A stretch of 6,181 nt of DNA from an uncultured Fibrobacter sp. (GTDB lineage Bacteria > Fibrobacterota > Fibrobacteria > Fibrobacterales > Fibrobacteraceae), in NCBI RefSeq assembly GCF_937877005.1, contig NZ_CALEFV010000258.1, positions 1-6,181 on the forward strand, given 5' to 3'. This document shows positions 1-5,566 of this stretch, piece by piece. The position numbers and the translations under genes are program-made. Position 1 is the stretch's first letter, and each line of letters opens with the position of its first letter. Under the pieces are notes generated by a model that saw nothing but the letters and a program-made list of their open reading frames with translations, ran no database searches and had not been told where the DNA came from.

Positions 1-5
1 TACTT

Positions 6-19
6 GGCAACTTGTTGCC
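6..19. repeat. Small perfect inverted repeat upstream of the exonuclease gene
   Basis: The sequence GGCAAC-TT-GTTGCC is a perfect 6-bp inverted repeat with a 2-nt centre, or a 5-bp stem with a CTTG loop. No T run follows it, so it does not look like an intrinsic terminator for a gene to the left. It could be an operator, a leader hairpin of the exonuclease transcript, or chance. A weaker AGAG/CTCT pair lies just downstream at 25-37. No promoter with convincing -35 and -10 boxes can be seen in 1-70. Confidence 0.3.
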
Positions 20-70
20 TTAGTAGAGTTATCCTCTTTGTGGAGAAGCAATCCAGTTTGATTCAGTACG

Positions 71-631
71 ATGAAGTTTGCAGTTGTAGATCTTGAGACG
101 ACGGGTGGCTCCGCCGATGAGGGGCGTATCATTGAAGTTGGCATAGTTCTGCTGGATGATCTAGAGGTTGTAAAGACTTTCAGTATGCTGGTGGATCCTG
201 GTATGCCAATTCAGCCGTTTGTGAAGAACCTGACGGGGATAACCGATGAAATGGTTCTTGGCAAGCCCCAGTTCGCTTCGATTGCCGAAGAGGTGGCAGA
301 CCTCTTGAAGGACCGTATTTTTGTGGCTCACAATGTGCAGTATGATAGTCGTTTCATGCGTGCCGAGCTGAGGCGTTGCTGCATTAAGATTGACCCGCCG
401 CGGCTCTGCACGGTCAAGCTGGCCCGCAAGTTCTTTCCGGGACAGCCGAGTTACAGTCTGCATAAGTTGACGCAGGCGCTTGAACTGCCGGAATTCAATC
501 ATCACCGCGCTCTGGACGATGCGCTTGCGGCGGCTGAAATTCTAAAGCTTGCCTACAATAAGGTGGGGCCGGAAAAAATCCTTAAGGAAGTGAAGAACCT
601 CTCGACCCCGAAAAAAGCGAAGGTTGTTTAG
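71..631 (+). CDS. DEDDh-type 3'-5' exonuclease (DnaQ/Pol III epsilon-like)
   Basis: This 186-residue protein is a single RNase H-fold exonuclease domain that should remove nucleotides from DNA (or RNA) 3' ends using two metal ions. All three Exo motifs are visible. Exo I is DLETTG with D7 and E9, Exo II is AHNVQYD with D92, and Exo III is HHRALDDA with H145 and D150 in the H-x4-D spacing of the DEDDh class. The length fits a free-standing domain; there is no polymerase, helicase or UvrC-type nuclease part. The C-terminal 15 residues are Lys-rich. The start is firm: an in-frame TGA at 59-61 leaves this ATG as the only ATG before catalytic D7. No Shine-Dalgarno sequence sits at normal distance (GGAG at 42-45 is 25 nt away), so initiation may be weak or SD-independent. 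Sequence alone cannot separate a proofreading subunit, a repair exonuclease and an RNase T-like enzyme. Its stop overlaps the stop of the convergent GH3 gene. Confidence 0.9.
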   Translation: MKFAVVDLETTGGSADEGRIIEVGIVLLDDLEVVKTFSMLVDPGMPIQPFVKNLTGITDEMVLGKPQFASIAEEVADLLKDRIFVAHNVQYDSRFMRAELRRCCIKIDPPRLCTVKLARKFFPGQPSYSLHKLTQALELPEFNHHRALDDALAAAEILKLAYNKVGPEKILKEVKNLSTPKKAKVV

Positions 632-645
632 AGCAATCCCGCTTT
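611..645 (-). terminator. Candidate terminator hairpin for the minus-strand operon
   Basis: Read on the minus strand, AAAGCG (645-640) pairs with CGCTTT (619-614), and the T run continues to 611 (six Ts in total, three of them beyond the stem). Inside the loop, GG/CC and TTG/CAA can also pair, leaving a 2-nt bulge, a single bulged A and a 7-nt loop. This would form just around the GH3 stop codon and could end the glycosyltransferase-topB-GH3 transcript. It lies partly inside the last codons of the convergent exonuclease gene. On the plus strand the same stem is followed only by a broken T run, so termination in that direction would be weaker. The stem has few GC pairs, so the call is tentative. 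Confidence 0.4.
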
Positions 646-1797
646 GTATTTCATCTTCAGAATGCGGGCGGCGGATTCTTCGATGCGTTCGCGGTAATAT
701 TTGCTCTGCTTGGAAAGTGCTGCAAGGTAGTTCACCATTTCGACCGCTTTCTGCGGGTAGGTGATCATGAACATGTCGTTCCCTGCCATGAGTGCCGTTC
801 GCACGAGTTTCCTGAAGTCCTTGGCGGGGTAGTTCTTGCTGCGGACGCGCTCATTGCCGCTGACCCAGGCGCGCAGGCTGACTCCCCACAGGTCGTCGGT
901 CAATATGACTGTTTCGGGCGACATGTCGCGGGCCATTTTCACAATCTTCGGTTCGAATACGGCGGGGCGGCTCGAAATGCGCACAAAGCTCACGCTGCTC
1001 ATCATGGTCACGGGAATGTCGCTAGCGAGTGTCTTGAAGAATTCCACGTTCTTCGCGACCTTTGCCTTGGGTGTCGAGCTCACGGCAATTTGATGGTCGC
1101 TGTTGGTCCAAGAATCGTAACCCGGGAAATGTTTTGAAACGCAGGCAACGTTGCTTTCGCGCATGCCCTGCACAAAGGCTCGAACCTTGGGGGCGTTCAG
1201 GGTGTCTTCGCCCCAGGAACGCTTGGAATCTTCCATAAACGAATTCTTGCCGTGGCTGTCCTTGGCGGGGTCCAGTACGGGTGCGAGGTTCAGGTTGATG
1301 CCCACGCTGTCGAGTACGGCGCCAATTCTTTGTGCAAGGACTCGTATCGAGTCTTCGCTCATGGTGCGCATCTGCTTCGCGCTCGGCGTATGTTCCCACT
1401 TGGATGAAATTACCGAGATGCGGTTCACGAGTCCGCCTTCCTGGTCTGCGGCCACCAGCGGCCTGATGCGCATGGAATCGTTCACGGTGCGGATGTTCTC
1501 GGTGAACTTGTCCAAATTTTTCAGATGATTTTTCATCACCAGGTAACCGCCGAATTCGTGCTCCAGCATGAACGAAGCGGGTGTCATGTAGACCATCACC
1601 ATCTGTGCTGCTTTCTGCTTAATGCTAAGCGAATCCCACAGCGGCATGAGCTCGTGGGGGAGGCCGTAGGGGGTCTCGACTTCTATCGATTCCGTAAGCG
1701 AGTTCAGGGGTACAAACCTGTATTCGGGCAGAGAATCCTCCGCCTGCACAAAGGCGAATGCCGCAAGAAAAATGGTGACTGCTCTTTTTAGGTGCAT
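628..1797 (-). CDS. Exported family 3 glycoside hydrolase, NagZ-like single domain
   Basis: This 389-residue protein has a type I signal peptide (K4 R5, hydrophobic 6-17, likely cleavage after VQA at residue 19, no lipobox Cys), so it should act in the periplasm or outside the cell. The rest is one GH3 barrel domain without the C-terminal domain of plant-polymer beta-glucosidases, which fits beta-N-acetylhexosaminidases such as NagZ or LpqI. Visible landmarks are DQEGG (118-122), NLNLAPVLD (168-176), KRSWG (192-196), KHFPG (222-226) and TDDL (300-303), where D301 is the expected nucleophile. The acid/base loop is unusual: NagZ has Asp-x-His, while here it reads S233-D234-H235. The Arg that normally follows DQEGG is Leu123. 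Substrate is unproven; peptidoglycan amino sugars or another envelope glycan are the best guesses. It starts 8 bp after topB, with only a weak GAG 11 nt upstream, so translation probably depends on the upstream gene. Confidence 0.85.
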   Translation of the reverse strand: MHLKRAVTIFLAAFAFVQAEDSLPEYRFVPLNSLTESIEVETPYGLPHELMPLWDSLSIKQKAAQMVMVYMTPASFMLEHEFGGYLVMKNHLKNLDKFTENIRTVNDSMRIRPLVAADQEGGLVNRISVISSKWEHTPSAKQMRTMSEDSIRVLAQRIGAVLDSVGINLNLAPVLDPAKDSHGKNSFMEDSKRSWGEDTLNAPKVRAFVQGMRESNVACVSKHFPGYDSWTNSDHQIAVSSTPKAKVAKNVEFFKTLASDIPVTMMSSVSFVRISSRPAVFEPKIVKMARDMSPETVILTDDLWGVSLRAWVSGNERVRSKNYPAKDFRKLVRTALMAGNDMFMITYPQKAVEMVNYLAALSKQSKYYRERIEESAARILKMKYKAGLL

Positions 1798-1805
1798 GCC
1801 GCGGG

Positions 1806-4310
1806 CTACTCTGCCTTCTTCTTTCCGAAGCGGCGGGGTTTGAATTCGCGCGGCGGGAAGTCGAACTTGATCTTGCCGCCTTTATCTAGGTACAAGTAGG
1901 CGTCAAAGGTGCGGTGGGTCTTGTTGCTGCGGAAACCCTTCAAAAGCGTCGTCTTTTCGCCGGCGAGCATCTTCTTGATTTCTTCGAGCGGGATTTCTTT
2001 ACCGAGCAAAATCTTCGGGAGCGTAATGCCGCTGGGTTCCTTTTTGAGGTAAGAATCGCTCACGTAACCGGTCATGGTTTCGTACACGGCGGCGCCGTCC
2101 ACAGGTGACTTGCCGACTTCGGCGCCGACTTCCACTTCTTCGGGCTTTTCGTCGAATACGAATTCAATCTTGTTTTCGTCGTTGATGATGACTACTGCAG
2201 AGAATTCAGCACCGCGCTTGCTGCGGAATCCGGTAAGCGGGCCGATTTTACGGTTGGTCAGGAGCTCGGTGATTTCTTCGGGGGTGAGCCTCTTGCCGCC
2301 AATCATCTTGCGGATGACGATTCCGTCTTCGGTGGTGTAGCGGCTCACGGTTTCAAAGACCTTCTTGCCGTTCACGGGGCTGAAAGAGGCTTCGCCGGTG
2401 GTGCTTTCTTCCTTGAATCCCTTGATGTTTTTCACCATGGTGCGCGTCATGTCGACGATGCCTTCCATGAACTTTTCGCGGGTTTCCTTGCCCTTCTCGA
2501 TTTGCTCCATTTTATATTCCCAGTTGCCGGTGAGTTCCGGGCTGGTGAGCGCTTCGATGTCCATGGCCTTTAGCACCTTGATCAGGTCAAATGCCTTCGC
2601 GGTCGGAATCATGTCCTTGCCGTCGCGAACCACGTATTTGTCGCTGACGAGCTTTTCGATAATGGCGGCGCGCGTTGCCGGCGTTCCAAGGCCGCGTTCC
2701 TTCATGGCGTCGCGGAGTTCTTCGTCTTCCACTAACTTACCGGCGCTTTCCATCATCGAAAGCAGCGTGCTTTCGGTGTAGTGTGCGGGCGGCTTGGTAA
2801 AGTCTTCTTTTTCTTCGAGGGCGACCGTCTTGGCCGACTTGCCCTTGAGTGCCGGAATGTTCGATTCTTCGTCGCTGTCCTTGCCGTACACGGCCTTGAA
2901 ACCCGGATCAATAAGCACCTTGCCTTCGGTGAGGAAAGTCTCGCCTTCCACGGTTGTTACGCGGGTGGTGTTTTCGTACTTGGCGGGCGGGAAGAACACA
3001 GCGATGAATCGCTGGCAAATCATCGTGAAAATTTTCTGTTCGGCTTCGGTGAGTCCCGAGGGCATCACGCCGGTAGGGATGATGGCGAAGTGGTCCGAAA
3101 TCTTGGAATTATCGAACACCTTGGGTGTCTTCACGACCCAGTTGTTCTTGAGGGCGGTCTCGGCGAACTTGGCGAGCGGGCCTTCGATCTTTCCAAGAGT
3201 CGCCTTCACCGGGGCCACGTAGTCTTCGGGCAGGCAGCGGCTGTCGGTACGCGGGTAGGTGGTCGCCTTGTGGCGTTCGTACAGGGCCTGCGCAATCGAG
3301 AGGGTGGTCTTCGCGCTAAAGCCGAAGCGGTTGTTCGCTTCGCGCTGCAGTGTCGTCAAGTCGTACAGCGGGCCGCACTTCTGGAGCGAGGGGGCGGACG
3401 TTTCTTCGACGGTACCGACCTTGCCCTTGCATTTTTTCAAGATATCCTTGACTTTACTCTCGTCAAAAATCTGCTTGATTTTGTCCTTGCCGTCTTCCTT
3501 GTTGGCGGTGAACCACTTGCCTTGGTAGTGGCTGCCGTCGTTGTCGAACTCGGCTTCTACGGTCCAGAACTTTTGCGGCACAAACTGCAGGCGTTCTTCT
3601 TCGCGGTTCACGATAATGGCAAGCGTCGGGGTCTGCACGCGGCCACACGGGGTCACCTGGAATCCGCCCATGCTGCTGTTGTAGGCGGTAAGGCCGCGGC
3701 TTCCGTTCATGCCAATGAGCCAGTCGGCTTCGCTACGGCAAAGGGCGGCGGCCTTCAGGTTTTCCATTTCGGCGCCGTCGCGCATGTTTTCGAAAGCTTC
3801 CTTGATTGCGGCCGGGGTCATGCTCTGCATCCACAGGCGCTTGATGGTCTTGCCCGTGAACTTGCCCTTGAGCACGTACTGTAATATATAGAAGAAAATC
3901 AGTTCACCTTCGCGGCCCGCATCGCATGCGTTCACGATGGTCGTCACGTCCTTACGCTTGATGAGCTTAGAGAGAGCCGAAAGTTGTCCGCGGGTGGCAG
4001 GCGTTGCGACTAGCGGGAATTCTTTCGGGAGCATGGGGAGTGTGCTCATTTCCCACTTCTTGTACTTTTCGTCGATTTCTTTCGGGTCGGCGATTTCGAC
4101 CAGGTGGCCGATGGCATGGCTCACGATGGTGGTGTCGCTTTCGTAGTGCGTCTTTTCGTTCTTGAAGTTCTTTTGCCCGAGTACGCGCACCAGATCCAGG
4201 GCCACGCTCGGTTTTTCGGCGATAATTAAAGTCTTGCCTTCAACCGGGGCCTTTGTTGCTGCCTTCGTTGTCGTTTTCTTTGTCGTTGCTTTTTTTGTCG
4301 TAGTTGCCAT
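1806..4310 (-). CDS. topB: DNA topoisomerase III (type IA)
   Basis: This 834-residue enzyme cuts and passes single DNA strands to decatenate replicating chromosomes and resolve recombination intermediates. In order (numbered from the ATG at 4310): a Lys/Thr-rich tail (about 2-20); the Toprim domain with EKPS (E32) and DAGREGE (130-136, a form also common in other TopB proteins); GRVQTPT (223-229); the active-site tyrosine Y352 in TYPRTDSR; SDHFAIIPT (405-413); GLGTPATRAAI (540-550); two C-terminal Topo_C_Rpt-like repeats (about 642-721 and 732-818); and a basic tail. It is longer than E. coli TopB (about 650 residues) because of these additions. No Cys occurs after residue 432, so the repeats cannot bind zinc. 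The frame also has ATGs at 4322 and 4313. I chose 4310 because GGAAA lies at proper distance, but 4313, which overlaps the glycosyltransferase stop as TAATG, is nearly as good. It is the middle gene of the operon. Confidence 0.96.
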   Translation of the reverse strand: MATTTKKATTKKTTTKAATKAPVEGKTLIIAEKPSVALDLVRVLGQKNFKNEKTHYESDTTIVSHAIGHLVEIADPKEIDEKYKKWEMSTLPMLPKEFPLVATPATRGQLSALSKLIKRKDVTTIVNACDAGREGELIFFYILQYVLKGKFTGKTIKRLWMQSMTPAAIKEAFENMRDGAEMENLKAAALCRSEADWLIGMNGSRGLTAYNSSMGGFQVTPCGRVQTPTLAIIVNREEERLQFVPQKFWTVEAEFDNDGSHYQGKWFTANKEDGKDKIKQIFDESKVKDILKKCKGKVGTVEETSAPSLQKCGPLYDLTTLQREANNRFGFSAKTTLSIAQALYERHKATTYPRTDSRCLPEDYVAPVKATLGKIEGPLAKFAETALKNNWVVKTPKVFDNSKISDHFAIIPTGVMPSGLTEAEQKIFTMICQRFIAVFFPPAKYENTTRVTTVEGETFLTEGKVLIDPGFKAVYGKDSDEESNIPALKGKSAKTVALEEKEDFTKPPAHYTESTLLSMMESAGKLVEDEELRDAMKERGLGTPATRAAIIEKLVSDKYVVRDGKDMIPTAKAFDLIKVLKAMDIEALTSPELTGNWEYKMEQIEKGKETREKFMEGIVDMTRTMVKNIKGFKEESTTGEASFSPVNGKKVFETVSRYTTEDGIVIRKMIGGKRLTPEEITELLTNRKIGPLTGFRSKRGAEFSAVVIINDENKIEFVFDEKPEEVEVGAEVGKSPVDGAAVYETMTGYVSDSYLKKEPSGITLPKILLGKEIPLEEIKKMLAGEKTTLLKGFRSNKTHRTFDAYLYLDKGGKIKFDFPPREFKPRRFGKKKAE
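1857..2387 (-). other. Two C-terminal TopB repeats without zinc cysteines
   Basis: Two copies of about 80-87 residues (coding bases about 2387-2148 and 2117-1857) share the pattern SPV(N/D)G - V(F/Y)ET - short strand - G(K/G)xxxxEEI - LLxGFRS(K/N) - K-I-x-F-x-F. They resemble the Topo_C_Rpt domain found after the type IA core. In the usual versions the first motif is CPxCG, binding zinc. Here both copies have Ser and Asn or Asp in those places. The repeats probably bind single-stranded DNA or partner proteins; that role is inferred from the family. Confidence 0.6.
4251..4310 (-). repeat. Low-complexity Lys/Thr coding tract at the start of topB
   Basis: The first 20 residues of TopB are built almost only from Thr, Lys and Ala in repeated (A/T)TTKK-like units, encoded by near-repeats of ACNACNAARAAR. 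The plus strand shows this as TTTTTT/GTCGTT-rich sequence. The resulting tail is strongly basic and resembles histone H1-like or nucleoid protein tails, so an added DNA-binding role is plausible. Such tracts change length easily by replication slippage. Confidence 0.6.
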
Positions 4311-4312
4311 CA

Positions 4313-5446
4313 TTATTTCCATTTAAATCGTCCGAACAGGCCGAAAAGCACGGCCAGCACGGTAAAGGGGGCGTGGATAAATTCCACAGGAATGCACCAT
4401 TTTAAGAGGTGTTCCTGTCTGAATATCCTAAGCCCGCGGAGTATCAGAACTAGGTCGCCAATGCACTTGGCGATAAATGCGATTACGGTCGCGATAAAAA
4501 TTTCGAAGCTGAACGGCGAAAGCACCGCCGCAATACACTGCATGGTCAGGAACAGGAACACCATGCTGAGCACGAATACGATTTTCGGCGTATAATATAT
4601 AGTCTTCGAAGCCCAGCGCTTGCGCTGCTCCCAGAGTTCCTTCAGGGTCTCCTTGCCGTTCGTGGTCACGAAGGTGCTTTCTGCAATGCAGTAGCGCATG
4701 GCCCAGGGGCGGTCGGCGGCAAGTTTCTGCATCAAGAGGTCGTCGTCGCCGCTCTGGATCTTGATGACATTGTCGAACCCGTGCACGCTCTTGAAGAAGC
4801 TCTTGCGGTAGGCGAGGTTGTTGCCGGTGCTCGTAAGGGGGAGTCTCATGGCGAGTCCAGCGGTACCCGCGACGCGGTAGATTAGCGTCTCGATCGCCTG
4901 CATGCAGATGAGCACGCTCGACTTGCCGGGAATCGTCGGAATGTACGAATGTCCTGCCACAAGTTCAATTCCCGGTTCAAATTCGGCGACAATCCCTGTA
5001 ACCCAGGTGGGTTTCACGATGCAGTCGGCGTCGGTAAGGCAGAGTATTTCCCCTTCGCAAGCGTCAATCAGTTTCGAAAGGGCGTGCTTTTTTGGGCTCA
5101 CTCCTTCGGGAATCTCTTTTATAGTCAGAACATGCAGTTTCGGGTTTTGGGCGGCATATTCCGCAAGAATTTTCGGGGTGTCGTCATCGGACCTGTCGTC
5201 GGCGACCCAAATATCCCAGTCTCCCCGGTAATCCTGTGCCAGTACCGAGTCCAGCGTTGCCCGGATTCCCTCGGATTCGTTGCGGGCGGCAATCAGGATG
5301 CTTACCCTGGGGGCGGGCTCCACGTCGGAATTACCCACACGCACGGTGCCGAGTGCACGGAAAAAGCGTGCCTCCAGGACTATATAGAATAGTCCGAACA
5401 CAGCCAAAAGGCCGATGACAAGGTATGTGAGCACCGTAAAAAACAT
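4313..5446 (-). CDS. Membrane-bound family 2 glycosyltransferase (QxxRW type)
   Basis: This 377-residue protein should transfer sugars from an activated nucleotide sugar on the cytoplasmic face of the inner membrane. It has one N-terminal membrane helix (about 3-24), a GT-A domain (about 47-280) and about three C-terminal helices (about 287-308, 314-337, 353-371). The GT2 signatures are SILIAARNE (49-57), the DD pair in ADDRSDD (82-88), the DxD motif in TDADC (138-142), SGDDD (232-236) with the likely catalytic acids, and Q274-R-K-R-W278. The QxxRW motif is typical of processive enzymes such as cellulose, chitin, hyaluronan and poly-GlcNAc synthases, but also occurs in some enzymes acting on lipids. 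The sugar and product cannot be read from the sequence. There is no PilZ domain. GGAAA lies almost against the ATG, too close for a normal Shine-Dalgarno sequence. It is the first gene of the operon with topB and the GH3 gene. Confidence 0.88.
   Translation of the reverse strand: MFFTVLTYLVIGLLAVFGLFYIVLEARFFRALGTVRVGNSDVEPAPRVSILIAARNESEGIRATLDSVLAQDYRGDWDIWVADDRSDDDTPKILAEYAAQNPKLHVLTIKEIPEGVSPKKHALSKLIDACEGEILCLTDADCIVKPTWVTGIVAEFEPGIELVAGHSYIPTIPGKSSVLICMQAIETLIYRVAGTAGLAMRLPLTSTGNNLAYRKSFFKSVHGFDNVIKIQSGDDDLLMQKLAADRPWAMRYCIAESTFVTTNGKETLKELWEQRKRWASKTIYYTPKIVFVLSMVFLFLTMQCIAAVLSPFSFEIFIATVIAFIAKCIGDLVLILRGLRIFRQEHLLKWCIPVEFIHAPFTVLAVLFGLFGRFKWK
4316..4320 (-). promoter_or_regulatory. 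Ribosome binding site of topB inside the glycosyltransferase 3' end
   Basis: GGAAA (minus strand, 4320-4316) lies in the last codons of the glycosyltransferase gene. Counting from GGA, it is 7 nt from the ATG at 4310 and 4 nt from the ATG at 4313, which favours 4310. The glycosyltransferase TAA (4315-4313) overlaps the 4313 ATG, so ribosomes ending the first gene can restart on topB (translational coupling). Confidence 0.5.
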
Positions 5447-5499
5447 TTTCCGCGCAAAATTTAGTTCATCGGGGCTGATTTGAAAAATGCGATTCTCTT

Positions 5500-5514
5500 A
5501 AAACGGCCCGTTTT
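5500..5514. repeat. A/T-flanked hairpin, possible terminator
   Basis: AAAACG-GCC-CGTTTT is a perfect 6-bp inverted repeat with a 3-nt loop. On the plus strand it is followed by three more Ts (seven in a row from 5511), giving a terminator-like look, but no gene on that strand ends here. On the minus strand it lies about 55-70 nt after the transporter stop, preceded by an A run, with only the four Ts of the stem. It may be a weak terminator or part of the leader of the glycosyltransferase operon. Confidence 0.3.
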
Positions 5515-5527
5515 TTTGAACGACCTT

Positions 5528-5547
5528 CGTTTTTTTGCGAAAAAACG
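5528..5547. repeat. A/T-stem hairpin after the transporter gene
   Basis: CGTTTTTT-TGCG-AAAAAACG is a perfect 8-bp inverted repeat with a 4-nt loop, 20-39 nt past the transporter stop codon. Its stem is mostly A-T and no T run follows it on the minus strand, so it is not a canonical intrinsic terminator. The ten-base word CGTTTTTTTG occurs here (5528-5537) and again 19 bp away (5509-5518). Confidence 0.35.
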
Positions 5548-5566
5548 CAAATCCTGTCGAGGTTGA

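Larger units (their letters stand above)
5447..5566 (-). promoter_or_regulatory. Intergenic region before the glycosyltransferase operon
   Basis: This 120-bp gap follows the transporter stop and precedes the glycosyltransferase ATG, both on the minus strand. It is the only place in the window where a promoter for the three-gene operon could sit outside coding DNA. Two poor sigma70-like candidates can be drawn on the minus strand: TTCAAA (5520-5515) with GAGAAT 17 nt further on, and TTTTCA with TAAATT 17 nt further on and about 11 nt before the ATG. Each matches 4 of 6 bases per box, so neither is convincing. A/T tracts flanked by CG dominate the middle (see the two hairpins). Cotranscription from the transporter gene is also possible. 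Confidence 0.35.

Noticed and set aside
1..96. Open reading frame in frame 1 running from the left edge to a TGA at 94-96, possibly the end of an upstream gene
   Set aside because: It is only about 31 codons, overlaps the exonuclease start and shows no family signal. Frame 2 (ending at 61) and frame 3 (ending at 23) are equally possible tails of a gene to the left, so none can be supported.
1022..1528. Open frames of about 125 codons on both strands inside the GH3 gene
   Set aside because: Both are out-of-frame shadows of the GH3 coding region, whose catalytic motifs run through the entire interval. The shadow proteins are low in hydrophobic core residues and show no domain.
2781..3884. A 367-codon open frame on the plus strand opposite topB
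   Set aside because: It lies fully inside the antisense of a clear topB gene, its translation is rich in Arg, Gly, His and Val as expected for the mirror of a codon-biased gene, it shows no known motif, and several other shorter frames overlap the same stretch.
3921..3935. Missing second Asp in the TopB Toprim motif (DAGRE instead of DxDRE)
   Set aside because: D-A-G-R-E-G-E is a familiar form in TopB proteins of other bacteria, so it is not evidence of an inactive enzyme.
4311..4322. Longest topB start at 4322 (adds Met-Glu-Ile-Met)
   Set aside because: It has no ribosome binding site and would put GGAAA downstream of the start. The ATGs at 4313 and 4310 fit the RBS and the TAATG overlap better.
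4591..4601. A perfect TATAAT on the plus strand and TATATT on the minus strand inside the glycosyltransferase gene
   Set aside because: It encodes the T-I-Y-Y stretch of the protein. No -35 box lies at proper distance on either strand, and no plus-strand gene follows, so it is probably a codon effect and not an internal promoter. Similar TATATA words occur at Tyr-Ile codons near 3890 and 5382.
4902..5418. Overlapping plus-strand open frames opposite the glycosyltransferase gene
   Set aside because: They are antisense to the DD and DxD motif region of a well-supported GT2 gene and have no recognisable motif or RBS of their own.
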